Shown here: positions 23,795 through 31,882 of the stretch, piece after piece
Position numbering within the stretch: the first letter of the stretch is position 1
Layout of the letters: each line of letters starts with the position of its first letter
Assembly: GCA_900541985.1 (NCBI GenBank)
Contig: UQLX01000025.1
Coordinates: forward strand, 1 to 36,285
Direction of reading: 5' to 3'
DNA: 36,285 nt
Source of the DNA: an uncultured Blautia sp.
GTDB taxonomy: Bacteria > Bacillota > Clostridia > Lachnospirales > Lachnospiraceae
Made by a program: the position numbers and the translations under genes
Notes under the pieces: model-generated
What the model saw: the letters and a program-made list of their open reading frames with translations, nothing else
Databases searched by the model: none
Told to the model about the DNA's origin: nothing

Positions 23795-24745
23795 TCACTC
23801 TTCCGGCTGAAGTCTGCGCTCAAAAATACGCAGTTTTGCACTTTTTGCCCGTGAGTTTTCTTCCAGTTCCTCCGTCCCGGGGAGGATTGGTTTTCTTGTG
23901 ATCACCTTTCCTTTTGATTTTTTTCCGCATATGCATACCGGAAAATCAGGCGGACAGGTACACGGATTTTCGTTTTTTCGGAAAATCGTCTTGACGATCC
24001 TGTCTTCCAGTGAATGGAACGTGATCACACAGAGTCTTCCGCCATCCCCCAGCATATCGATCATTCCGTCCAGAGAATCTCTGAGCACATCCAGTTCTCT
24101 GTTCAGTTCAATACGCACTGCCTGAAAGGTTCTCTTGGCAGGATGTCCTCCGGATGCCTGGATCTTCATGGGAATCGCTCTCCGGATGATCTCTGTAAGC
24201 TCTCCCGTAGTCTCCACAGGCTTCTCCTGCCTTGCCGCAACAATATGTCTGGCAATATTTTTCGCAAATTTATCTTCACCGTAATCACGAATGATCCGGT
24301 ACAGTTCCTTTTCGTCGTAACCATTGATGATGTCTGCCGCCGTCCGGCTCTGGCGCTGGTCCATGCGCATATCCAGAGGTGCATCTACCCGGTAGGTAAA
24401 TCCCCTCTCCTCATTATCAAGCTGATAGGAGGAAACTCCCAGATCCAGCAAAATACCGTCTGCCTGATGGATACCAAGGTTCTTCAGTTCATTTGCCATG
24501 TAACAATAATTGCTGCGAATGATGGTTACTTTGTCTCCATAAGCAGCCAGCCGTTCACTCGCAGCAACTATTGCATCCTGGTCCTGATCTATGCCAATAA
24601 ATCTCCCCCTGGCAGAAAGTCTGCGACATACCTCACTGGCATGTCCTGCACCTCCTAAAGTTCCATCCACGTAGATCCCGTCCGGCTTTACCCTTAAGCC
24701 CTCAATGGTTTCTTCCAGTAATACAGATTTGTGTTTAAATTCCAT
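23795..24745 (-). CDS. rsmH: 16S rRNA (cytosine(1402)-N(4))-methyltransferase
   Basis: 316 residues, standard length. HKSVLLEETIEGL at the N-terminus, the SAM-binding loop YVDGTLGGAGHASEV, ILLDLGVSSYQLDNEERGF, and the C-terminal ITFHSLEDRIVK are diagnostic for RsmH (MraW). It methylates C1402 of 16S rRNA in the decoding centre. It follows mraZ by 36 nt as the second gene of the cluster. Confidence 0.98.
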   Translation of the reverse strand: MEFKHKSVLLEETIEGLRVKPDGIYVDGTLGGAGHASEVCRRLSARGRFIGIDQDQDAIVAASERLAAYGDKVTIIRSNYCYMANELKNLGIHQADGILLDLGVSSYQLDNEERGFTYRVDAPLDMRMDQRQSRTAADIINGYDEKELYRIIRDYGEDKFAKNIARHIVAARQEKPVETTGELTEIIRRAIPMKIQASGGHPAKRTFQAVRIELNRELDVLRDSLDGMIDMLGDGGRLCVITFHSLEDRIVKTIFRKNENPCTCPPDFPVCICGKKSKGKVITRKPILPGTEELEENSRAKSAKLRIFERRLQPEE

Positions 24746-24781
24746 ATCCGTCTCCTGTGTTGGATTTCCTGAAGTGAGATC

Positions 24782-25213
24782 TCAGATGATAATGCCCATG
24801 TCCTGCATACCCTCTGCAATACTGTCCATATCATCATAATTACAGTTCTCGCTCCATTTTTCTTTGCTCCATACCTCAATCCTGTTAAGATTTCCGGTAA
24901 GCACAACATCCTTTTCCAGACCGGCAAATTCCCGAAGCGTTTGCGGAACGAGAATTCTCCCCTGCCTGTCCAGCTCACAGACTGCTGCCCCTGCAACAAA
25001 GAAACGTGAGAAGGTTCTTGCATTTTTATTTGTAAGTGGTAAGGCTCTGAGCTTTTTTTCAAAGGCTTCCCATTCATCCATAGGATAAATTGAAAGACAA
25101 CCATCCAATCCCTTTGTCAGAACAAACTCTTCTCCCAAAAGTTCTCTGAACTTCGCAGGGATGATCATACGCCCCTTCGCGTCTATTGTATGATTGTATT
25201 CTCCCATGAACAT
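24782..25213 (-). CDS. mraZ: Transcriptional regulator MraZ
   Basis: About 143 residues with two SpoVT/AbrB-like swapped-hairpin repeats: MFMGEYNHTIDAKGRMIIPA at the N-terminus and the second DRQGRILVPQTLREFAGLE at about residue 85. MraZ binds repeats in its own promoter and controls the division cluster. I chose the ATG at 25213 (MFMGEYN) because AGGTGAG precedes it and the N-terminus fits the family; a GTG at 25222 is the alternative. GTGG repeats lie upstream. Confidence 0.96.
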   Translation of the reverse strand: MFMGEYNHTIDAKGRMIIPAKFRELLGEEFVLTKGLDGCLSIYPMDEWEAFEKKLRALPLTNKNARTFSRFFVAGAAVCELDRQGRILVPQTLREFAGLEKDVVLTGNLNRIEVWSKEKWSENCNYDDMDSIAEGMQDMGIII

Positions 25214-25281
25214 GTAACTCACCTACTCTCGCAAAGTACGAATCTCCCCTTCGTACTTCCGGGTACAGATAGATATGTCTG

Positions 25282-25326
25282 CCACATGCCCTCCATCTGC
25301 CACCACTATTCACCACTTTCTACCAC
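25282..25326 (-). promoter_or_regulatory. MraZ-box GTGG repeat array
   Basis: On the minus strand GTGG occurs in GTGGTAGAAA, GTGGTGAATA and GTGGTGGCAG, at exact 10-nt intervals (25323-25326, 25313-25316, 25303-25306). An ATGGAGG follows in the next unit, and another GTGG lies at 25282-25285. MraZ of other bacteria binds 3-4 GTGG-type direct repeats spaced by one helical turn. The array lies just downstream of the -10 box, where bound protein would block transcription. Confidence 0.82.
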
Positions 25327-25336
25327 TTATGAAAAC

Positions 25337-25365
25337 ATTCTACCCTATTTATATTGAAAATACAA
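25337..25365 (-). promoter_or_regulatory. mraZ (division cluster) promoter
   Basis: TTGTAT (-35, 25360-25365), a 17-nt spacer and TAGAAT (-10, 25337-25342) on the minus strand. Transcription would start next to the GTGG repeats, leaving a leader of about 115 nt before mraZ. Confidence 0.78.
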
Positions 25366-25430
25366 GTGGGAATCTGAGGTTTTTTGTGATTGACATAAAA
25401 AATATCCGGTTGTTCAAGGTTAGTTGTTCA

Positions 25431-25467
25431 TAAAAAAAGGGATCTGCAGTCCCAGACTGTAGATCCC
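25431..25467 (-). terminator. Intrinsic terminator after lgt
   Basis: GGGATCTACAGTC (25455-25467) pairs with GACTGCAGATCCC (25439-25451) around a 3-nt loop, one G-U pair. TTTTTTTA follows on the minus strand. It insulates lgt-ychF from the mraZ promoter. Confidence 0.92.
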
Positions 25468-25483
25468 CCACTTTTATAACTGT

Positions 25484-26668
25484 TCAGTTTTTTCCATCAG
25501 ATGGTCCAGCTTCCGGCTTATCTTCAGACACTTCGGAAGATCCCTCCTGCTGCTGATCATCCCGTTGAGCTTTTTCCTGCAGCTCCGTATTTTTTTCTTC
25601 AGTCTCTTCCTTTTTTTCTGACTGATCGCCTTCCCGCCCATCTCTTTCAGTTTCTTTTTCCGCATCCTCAGAAACCTCTTTTTCTTCTGGTTTTTCGTCG
25701 TCTGCGCCGCTTCCCAGAAATTCATGGGACACATCTTCAAAGTTCTGAGCATCCGCATAATTAAAGGGATTTCTCTTCCGCTCCTCGTTTCTGCGGATTA
25801 TATATTTCTCTCTCTTTTTGCTCAGGCTTCTTCTTACCACAGCAGTGACCTCGAACAGAACAAAAAGTGCTGCCAGCACTAAAGGCAGAATCGGAAGCTC
25901 TGTCCCCGGAAGCATTTTCTGTCCCGGGCGAAGCCACTCAATAGCAGCTCTTCCCAGACTGTAGCCCGCCAGATATCTCAGAAAGATCTCTCCCTGATAT
26001 TTTTTTCTCCAGGTATAGAACAGCAGCACCACCAGCATCAGGAGACACCAGAGACTCTCATAAAGGAACAGAGGATGTACCTGAATCCAGGATATTCCTT
26101 CTGCTTTTGTAATGTGAGCCTTCATCAATTCTGTGATCCGGCTGCCGTTTACGGCACTTTGGGGAAGCTGCATGGCAAACAGGCTGTCTGTGTACTCTCC
26201 AAAAGCTTCTCTGTTAAAAAAGTTTCCCCATATTCCTATTATCTGCACAGGAAGAAATCCCATACATACAATATCTGCCATTTTCGCAAAGGAAATCCTC
26301 CTGAGCTTACAAAACAGCCAGCCCAGAATCACAGCTCCAAGGATGCCGCCGTAAACAGACAGGCCCCCGCCGCGGATATCCAGAAGCTCCGCGGCTGTTT
26401 TGCCTTCCGACCACTCCCGGTTCATAACCGCATACAGAAGACGGGCGCCCACTATTCCGCCTGCCAGGGACGGAATCATGGTTTCCAGACAAAGGTTTGG
26501 ATTTTCCTTCTGTTTTTTGGAAATGGCGATCATCAGCATCAGCCCCAGAAGCATCCCGGTTGTCACCAGAAGTCCGTAAATTGTAATTTCAAAGCCCCGA
26601 ATGGACAGAGACTGTCCCACGAACTCAAAGCTTATATTCAGATTCGGGAATCCAATTGAAGTATTCAT
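25484..26668 (-). CDS. lgt: Prolipoprotein diacylglyceryl transferase with long charged C-terminal tail
   Basis: 394 residues, about 100 longer than typical Lgt. The enzyme part has seven membrane helices, GGGLSVYGGILGAVI, the signature GNFFNREAFG (148-157), HPLFLYES (198-205) and the final GYSLGRAAIEWLRPGQ. It transfers diacylglycerol from phosphatidylglycerol to the lipobox cysteine of prelipoproteins. From about residue 281 a basic stretch gives way to a low-complexity tail rich in Glu, Lys, Asp and Gln, predicted to be cytoplasmic. Starts 15 nt after the ychF stop, so the two may share a transcript. Confidence 0.95.
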   Translation of the reverse strand: MNTSIGFPNLNISFEFVGQSLSIRGFEITIYGLLVTTGMLLGLMLMIAISKKQKENPNLCLETMIPSLAGGIVGARLLYAVMNREWSEGKTAAELLDIRGGGLSVYGGILGAVILGWLFCKLRRISFAKMADIVCMGFLPVQIIGIWGNFFNREAFGEYTDSLFAMQLPQSAVNGSRITELMKAHITKAEGISWIQVHPLFLYESLWCLLMLVVLLFYTWRKKYQGEIFLRYLAGYSLGRAAIEWLRPGQKMLPGTELPILPLVLAALFVLFEVTAVVRRSLSKKREKYIIRRNEERKRNPFNYADAQNFEDVSHEFLGSGADDEKPEEKEVSEDAEKETERDGREGDQSEKKEETEEKNTELQEKAQRDDQQQEGSSEVSEDKPEAGPSDGKN

Positions 26669-26683
26669 GCAAACACTCCCTGC

Positions 26684-27781
26684 TTATACATTGAAACGGA
26701 ACAGGATCACATCACCGTCCTGAACCACATACTCCTTGCCTTCCATACGTACCAGACCTTTTTCTCTTGCTCCTGCATATGAGCCGCAGTCCAGAAGGTC
26801 TTTGTAATTTACAACCTCAGCCTTGATAAATCCACGTTCAAAATCCGTGTGGATCTTACCTGCCGCCTGAGGAGCTTTGGTTCCTATCTTAATGGTCCAT
26901 GCCCTTGTCTCATCCTCTCCGGAAGTAAGGAAACTCATCAGACCAAGCAGACGGTAGCTTGCGCGCACCAGCTTCTCAAGACCTGATTCTGTAAGTCCCA
27001 GATCCTCCAGGAACATTTTTTTCTCATCTTCATCCAGCTCTGAGATTTCTGCCTCGATCTCCGCACAGATTACAAACACTTCGCTTTTCTGCTGTTCGGC
27101 ATATTCCTTTACAGCCTGCACATGAGGATTGGAAGCACCGTCGTCTGCCAGTTCATCTTCTGCTACATTTGCAGCATAAATTACCGGTTTCCAGGTAAGA
27201 AGATTATAGGTTCCCATCCATGCCTCTTCATCCTCGTTTTCCAGCTCCATTGTGATTGCAAGCTTTCCGTCTTCCAGATGCGCTTTTACCTTCTGAAGAA
27301 AATCAAGCTCTTTAGCTGCCTCTTTATCCATTCTTGCAGTTTTTGTAACCTTGGCAATTCTTCTTTCCAGAATCTCAAGGTCTGAAAAAACAAGCTCCAG
27401 ATTAATAGTCTCAATGTCACGAAGAGGATCGATATTTCCATCCACATGAATTACATTGGGATCTTCAAAACAGCGTACTACATGTACAATTGCATCCACC
27501 TCACGAATATTTGCAAGGAACTGATTTCCCAGTCCCTCTCCTTTGGAAGCACCTTTTACAAGACCTGCAATGTCAACAAATTCGATCACTGCCGGAGTCA
27601 CCTTTTTTGAATGATAAAAATCTCCCAGAAGATTCAGTCTTTCGTCAGGAACTGTAACAATTCCCACATTTGGATCAATGGTGCAGAAAGGATAGTTTGC
27701 AGACTCCGCTCCTGCTTTTGTCAGAGAATTAAAAAGTGTACTCTTGCCTACATTTGGCAGACCTACAATACCTAATTTCAT
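26684..27781 (-). CDS. ychF: Redox-regulated ATPase / ribosome-binding protein YchF
   Basis: 365 residues. An OBG-type P-loop GLPNVGKST at 6-14, DPNVGIVTVPDERL, DIAGLVKGASKGEGLGNQFL, and NVAE in place of NKxD, which explains ATP rather than GTP preference in YchF. The C-terminal TGS domain (FTSGEDETRAWTIKIGTKAP) is complete. It binds ribosomes and affects stress responses in other bacteria. The strong ribosome site TAGGAGG precedes the ATG. The mobile-element scar begins about 60 nt upstream of the gene. Confidence 0.97.
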   Translation of the reverse strand: MKLGIVGLPNVGKSTLFNSLTKAGAESANYPFCTIDPNVGIVTVPDERLNLLGDFYHSKKVTPAVIEFVDIAGLVKGASKGEGLGNQFLANIREVDAIVHVVRCFEDPNVIHVDGNIDPLRDIETINLELVFSDLEILERRIAKVTKTARMDKEAAKELDFLQKVKAHLEDGKLAITMELENEDEEAWMGTYNLLTWKPVIYAANVAEDELADDGASNPHVQAVKEYAEQQKSEVFVICAEIEAEISELDEDEKKMFLEDLGLTESGLEKLVRASYRLLGLMSFLTSGEDETRAWTIKIGTKAPQAAGKIHTDFERGFIKAEVVNYKDLLDCGSYAGAREKGLVRMEGKEYVVQDGDVILFRFNV

Positions 27782-27844
27782 TTCTTCTATTTCCTCCTAT
27801 AAATCCTTAGATTTCAAGGGATTTCAGCATACTTACTTTAACAG

Positions 27845-27865
27845 GTGGGCCATTTAGTGGGCCAT
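27845..27865. repeat. Short direct repeat at the integrase 3' end, att-like
   Basis: GTGGGCCAT occurs twice, at 27845-27853 and 27857-27865, a 12-bp period, immediately beyond and touching the integrase stop codon. Such repeats often lie at the int-proximal attachment end of integrative elements. No second copy is visible elsewhere in the window, so the att call is tentative. Confidence 0.4.
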
Positions 27866-28886
27866 CATATTGCCATAAGCGCTTCTGCTACCAAATCAAT
27901 TTCTTTTTTCTTTTCTTCTTCGGTAGTATGAACGTATAAGTTCATGGTAATTCCAATATTTGAATGGTCCAGTAGCATTTGAAGTGTTTTGGGCTTCATA
28001 CCTGCTTCAATACATCTAGCAGCAAATGTATGTCTCAAAATATGCATTGAAAACCTAGGAATCTGTGCTTTGTCACAAATCTTAAACAATGCCGTATCAT
28101 ATGTACTGTTCTTAACTGGTGTCCCCTTTCTGCACAGAAACACAAACTCTTCCCATTCTTTTGAAATTTCTGAAATCCACTTATTCTTTTCTTTTTGTTT
28201 ATTCAGTATAGCAACCGCTTCTTCTGTTAAAGGTATCGTACGATAACCTGATTTACTCTTTGGTTCTCCAATACGCCACTCTTTTACACTATAACGGTAT
28301 TCCATACTCCTGCGAATCTGAATTGTTTTAGATTCAAAATCAATATCTTCCCATTTCAATCCAACTAATTTGCCTGTCCTCAATCCGGTTTGAAGAATAA
28401 ATCGATACTGATTTTCATAACTCTGCCCTTCTGCATATCTCAAAAATATTTTTTGCACATCTCTTTCTAATGCAACTTTCTTCTCCGAAGGTTTTCCCAT
28501 ATCACTCTTTACTGACCTTTTACAGGGATTCGTTCGTAATACTTCATTTTCTTTTGCATATTCAAGCATATTATATAATGTAATTCTTGCTTGATAAATC
28601 GTAGACGTACGATAGCCTTGATCCGCCATATCATAAAATATCTTTTGACAATGTAGAGGTTTCACATCTGATAATAACATTTTCCCAATCAATGGTTTAA
28701 TATTTCTTACATATCTCTCCGTATAATTACGAACCGTATTCGGACGGACTGTTTTCTTCTTTATTCCAATCCAATAATCAAACCAATGATCCACCAACAT
28801 ATCCGATGGCATCGAAATATCACTATGTTCATCTACATAAATCGCATCTGCAAGCCAAGTTCTTTGCCTTTTAAATCTTTTCCCAT
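27865..28886 (-). pseudogene. Tyrosine integrase of an integrative element, N-terminal domain deleted and out of frame
   Basis: An open frame from 28812 encodes 315 residues with a core-binding domain (VDHWFDYWIG, RPNTVRNYTERYVRNIKPLI) and an intact catalytic domain: Arg in LQTGLRTGKL, H-x-x-R in MHILRHTFA, LLDHSNIG and the nucleophile Tyr in MNLYVHT. A strong AAAGGAG precedes an ATG at 28886, but that frame reads MGKDLKGKELG and stops after 17 codons. From memory of the family, MGKDLKGKELG is the normal N-terminus and WLADAIYVDEHSD belongs about 35 residues further on. The two are joined here in different frames at a TGG, so the arm-binding domain appears deleted. Confidence 0.72.
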
Positions 28887-28927
28887 ATTTTAGCTCCTTT
28901 CAAAGAAGCCCTAATACAGTACCTTAT

Positions 28928-28956
28928 ATTATACCATACCATTTTATCTTTGTGAA
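28928..28956 (-). promoter_or_regulatory. Promoter of the integrase remnant
   Basis: TTCACA (-35, 28951-28956), a 17-nt spacer and TATAAT (-10, 28928-28933) on the minus strand, about 40 nt before the ATG at 28886. The promoter and ribosome site are well preserved, although the reading frame is broken. Confidence 0.75.
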
Positions 28957-29091
28957 TATTCAATTTCCATCTCGGTTGCGTAAATTAACTGTCGGAATTA
29001 ATGGGATAGAGTTCACCCATGATGCTCAGATAAAGTATCTGGCTTAGAATTATATTCCCACTTTACTCCATGTTCTCTTTTTTGACAAGCT
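28957..29091. other. Non-coding part of the mobile-element scar
   Basis: Between the integrase promoter and the plus-strand fragment I see no convincing open frame, RNA or hairpin. Together with the fragment and the following repeat it forms a gap of about 360 bases between the integrase and trpA. Confidence 0.4.
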
Positions 29092-29262
29092 ATGGAGCAG
29101 AGCCTAAAACGGTTGGAAGAACAGGAACAAAAATATTCCGCCAAGTTGGATGCCGCCCTGAACGAGTATGCCGGGCTTCGGGAGCAGGCACATGGTTTCG
29201 ATCCGGTGCTGCTCTATGAGGCAAAACAGGCCATTCGTCCCGACAAGGAACAGGAACGGTAA
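29092..29262 (+). pseudogene. 56-codon open frame, likely C-terminal fragment of a mobile-element protein
   Basis: It encodes a charged, helical peptide starting MEQSLKRLEEQEQKYSAKLD and ending RPDKEQER, rich in Glu, Gln and Lys and consistent with a coiled coil. No ribosome site precedes the ATG, and an in-frame TGA lies three codons upstream, which suggests the tail of a longer gene cut by rearrangement. GC content is higher than that of the neighbouring integrase. I do not recognise the family; coiled-coil tails of this kind occur in mobilisation proteins, but that is only a suggestion. It lies opposite in orientation to all its neighbours. Confidence 0.45.
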
Positions 29263-29277
29263 ACCCCGTTCCTGTTC
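29248..29277. terminator. Perfect inverted repeat after the plus-strand fragment
   Basis: GAACAGGAACGG and CCGTTCCTGTTC form a perfect 12-bp stem with a 6-nt loop that contains the fragment's stop codon. No U-tract follows on either strand. It may be the terminator of the lost mobile-element gene, or may stop transcripts leaving trpA, whose own end (29318) shows no better hairpin. Confidence 0.5.
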
Positions 29278-29317
29278 ACTGAATTATTAGAATTCTAAAG
29301 ACAGATCACTACTACCA

Positions 29318-30094
29318 CTAATTGGTCAATAGAGCCAATTTCATTTTCTTCACATATTCTCCGATGTATTTCGGCGCGTCCTTTCCATACTGTTCAAGCA
29401 GCTTGATGATTGCTGAGCCGACAATTGCACCGTCAGATATATTCGCCATTTTCTTTGCCTGCTCGGGTGTGGAGATACCGAATCCGATCGCACAGGGCAC
29501 ATCGGAATTTTCTCTTATCACTTTAACGATGGAAGCAAGGTCTGTCTTGATTTCGCTTCTCATACCTGTCACACCAAGACTTGACACGACATAAATGAAA
29601 CCTTCTGCTTCCTTTGCAATCATAGCGATACGGTTTTCAGAGGTAGGAGCGATCAGTGAAATCAAGTCAACGCCGTATTTTTGGCACAGCGGCTGAAACT
29701 CTTCTTTTTCTTCAAACGGCAGATCTGGCAGAATCAGTCCGTCAATTCCAATGTCACAGCAGGTGGACATAAATTTTTCCGCACCGTAGGAAAACACGAC
29801 ATTGGCATAGGTCATAAATACCATCGGAATTTTCACATCACGGCGAAGCTCTTTCACAAAGGCAAATATCTTATCAGTTGTAATACCGCCGGTCAGCGCT
29901 CTCAGGTTTGCGCCCTGAATAACAGGCCCCTCTGCAGTAGGATCAGAGAACGGAATACCAAGTTCAATAAGGTCTGCACCGTTTTCCACAGCAGCACGGA
30001 CAGCTTTCGCGGTGGTTTCCAGATCAGGGTCGCCACAGGTGATAAAGGCGATAAACGCCTTGCCATTTTCAAATGCTTTCTGAATCTTACTCAT
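29318..30094 (-). CDS. trpA: Tryptophan synthase alpha chain
   Basis: About 258 residues, TIM-barrel. The catalytic Glu is in ELGIPFSDP (E44). The position of the second acid, Asp60 in Salmonella, reads Glu here (TAEGPVIQ, E55). FVYVVSS-type and GFGIS phosphate-loop segments are present. It cleaves indole-3-glycerol phosphate and channels indole to TrpB. I chose the ATG at 30094, which has GGGGAGG 6 nt upstream and overlaps the end of trpB by 8 nt; the reading from 30121 adds nine residues within trpB. Last gene of the operon. Confidence 0.97.
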   Translation of the reverse strand: MSKIQKAFENGKAFIAFITCGDPDLETTAKAVRAAVENGADLIELGIPFSDPTAEGPVIQGANLRALTGGITTDKIFAFVKELRRDVKIPMVFMTYANVVFSYGAEKFMSTCCDIGIDGLILPDLPFEEKEEFQPLCQKYGVDLISLIAPTSENRIAMIAKEAEGFIYVVSSLGVTGMRSEIKTDLASIVKVIRENSDVPCAIGFGISTPEQAKKMANISDGAIVGSAIIKLLEQYGKDAPKYIGEYVKKMKLALLTN

Positions 30095-31277
30095 GGATAT
30101 CCTCCCCTCTATAACGGGCAATAGCGGCGCAATCCTTGTCGCCTCTTCCGGAAATTGTAATCACGATGATTTGCTCCTTGCCCATGGTCGGTGCAATCTT
30201 TATTGCGTGCGCAACAGCATGGGCCGACTCAATGGCAGGGATAATTCCTTCGGTCTTTGCCAGATATTCAAAGGCATTTATTGCTTCATCATCCGTAACG
30301 GGAACATACTCCGCTCTTCCGATATCATACAGATGAGCGTGCTCAGGGCCAATCCCGGGATAATCCAAGCCTGCCGAAATGGAGTAAACGGGAGCAATCT
30401 GACCGTCTTTGTCCTGGCAGAAATAGGATTTCATGCCATGAAAAATTCCAAGTCTGCCGGTGGCAATGGTAGCTGCTGTTTCTGCAGTATCAATACCTCT
30501 GCCTGCCGCTTCGCAACCAATCAGACGAACCCCTTCGTCTTCAATGAAATGATAGAAGCTGCCGATGGCATTGGAGCCGCCACCCACACAGGCGATCACT
30601 GCATCGGGAAGTCTTCCTTCTTTTGCGATCATTTGCTCTTTGATTTCTTTAGAAATGACGGCCTGAAAATCACGAACGATGGTTGGAAACGGATGAGGTC
30701 CCATGACAGAACCCAGGCAGTAGTGGGTGTCATCGATACGAGATGTCCATTCCCGCATAGCTTCGGAAACAGCGTCTTTTAGGGTGCCCGTGCCTGTTTT
30801 TACAGGAATGACTTCCGCACCCAAAAGTCTCATACGATACACATTAAGGGCTTGTCGGATGGTATCTTCCTCGCCCATAAATACCACACATTCCATTCCC
30901 AGCAGCGCAGAGGCAGTTGCTGTAGCTACACCATGCTGACCGGCTCCTGTTTCGGCGATTAGTCGGGTTTTACCCATCTTCTTTGCAAGAAGTGCCTGAC
31001 CGAGTACATTGTTGATCTTATGCGCCCCCGTGTGATTGAGATCCTCACGCTTGAGATATATTTTTGCGCCACCGAGATCTGTGGTCATTTTTTCGGCATA
31101 ATACAAACGGGAAGGCCTTCCGGCATATTCATTAAAAAGCTCGGTAAGCTCTCTGTTGAAATCTGGGTTGTTTTTGTAATGATTATACGCTTCTTCAAGT
31201 TCAATAACCGCATTCATCAGTGTTTCGGGAATATACTGACCGCCGTGAATGCCGAAACGTCCGCTTGGATTTGTCAT
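30087..31277 (-). CDS. trpB: Tryptophan synthase beta chain
   Basis: 396 residues, PLP enzyme. Lys87 in HTGAHKINN forms the Schiff base; GRFGIHGGQYIPETL at the N-terminus, AETGAGQHGVATATA, CVGGGSNAIG (phosphate loop) and SAGLDYPGIGPEH are all conserved. It joins indole and serine to make tryptophan. The start overlaps the end of trpF by 4 nt (ATGA). Confidence 0.98.
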   Translation of the reverse strand: MTNPSGRFGIHGGQYIPETLMNAVIELEEAYNHYKNNPDFNRELTELFNEYAGRPSRLYYAEKMTTDLGGAKIYLKREDLNHTGAHKINNVLGQALLAKKMGKTRLIAETGAGQHGVATATASALLGMECVVFMGEEDTIRQALNVYRMRLLGAEVIPVKTGTGTLKDAVSEAMREWTSRIDDTHYCLGSVMGPHPFPTIVRDFQAVISKEIKEQMIAKEGRLPDAVIACVGGGSNAIGSFYHFIEDEGVRLIGCEAAGRGIDTAETAATIATGRLGIFHGMKSYFCQDKDGQIAPVYSISAGLDYPGIGPEHAHLYDIGRAEYVPVTDDEAINAFEYLAKTEGIIPAIESAHAVAHAIKIAPTMGKEQIIVITISGRGDKDCAAIARYRGEDIHE

Positions 31278-31882
31278 ATTTTTTCTTCCTTTCTGACAGC
31301 GGCAGTAAATGCCGCCATTTTTGTTTTATCTTTGAGTCCGTCAGTTTCAATACCTGAACTGACATCCACTGCATAAGGATGGAGCAATTTCACCGCAGCG
31401 TCTACATTATCAATGCCAAGCCCACCGGCAAGGAAATAGGGCCTTTGTATGCCCTGTATGAGTGCCCAGTCGAATATCGTTCCTGTACCTGCGCCGGAAT
31501 CAAGGAGGACATACTCAGCGGTGCAGCGGTTTACAGCCTCTATGTCGCTTGCCGATTGGATTCGAAAAGCTTTGATGATTGCCCTGTCGGTAAGCTGGCG
31601 CAGATCATGGATATATGCCTCATCTTCGCTTCCGTGGAGCTGGCATATGTCAATTGTGCCGCTGTTCAGCAGACAGACAATGTTTTCAGGATTTTCATCT
31701 ACAAACACGCCCACAGCTTTTATGTTCGGGTTAAGCAATCGCTTTAAATTTGCTGCTTTCTCGGGTGTTATATACCGCTTACTTTTCGAAGCGAAGACGA
31801 ATCCGATATACTCGGGTTTCAGCTCATTTGCGGTCTCGATGTCGCAAGGGCGGTAAAGACCGCAGAGCTTGATCTTTGTCAT
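31274..31882 (-). CDS. trpF: Phosphoribosylanthranilate isomerase
   Basis: 202 residues, normal length for a stand-alone TrpF. The catalytic Cys is in KLCGLYRPCD (Cys7) and the catalytic Asp in VLLDSGAGTGTIFDW. YIGFVFASKSKRYI and the C-terminal VDVSSGIETDGLKD are standard. It performs the Amadori rearrangement to CdRP. It overlaps trpC by 4 nt; the two are not fused, unlike in E. coli. Confidence 0.96.
   Translation of the reverse strand: MTKIKLCGLYRPCDIETANELKPEYIGFVFASKSKRYITPEKAANLKRLLNPNIKAVGVFVDENPENIVCLLNSGTIDICQLHGSEDEAYIHDLRQLTDRAIIKAFRIQSASDIEAVNRCTAEYVLLDSGAGTGTIFDWALIQGIQRPYFLAGGLGIDNVDAAVKLLHPYAVDVSSGIETDGLKDKTKMAAFTAAVRKEEKI

Noticed and set aside
25388..25430. Plus-strand TTGACA near 25391 and direct repeat GTTGTTCA near 25408-25430
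   Set aside because: No -10 box at a suitable distance and no plus-strand gene follows; the repeat is too short to interpret.
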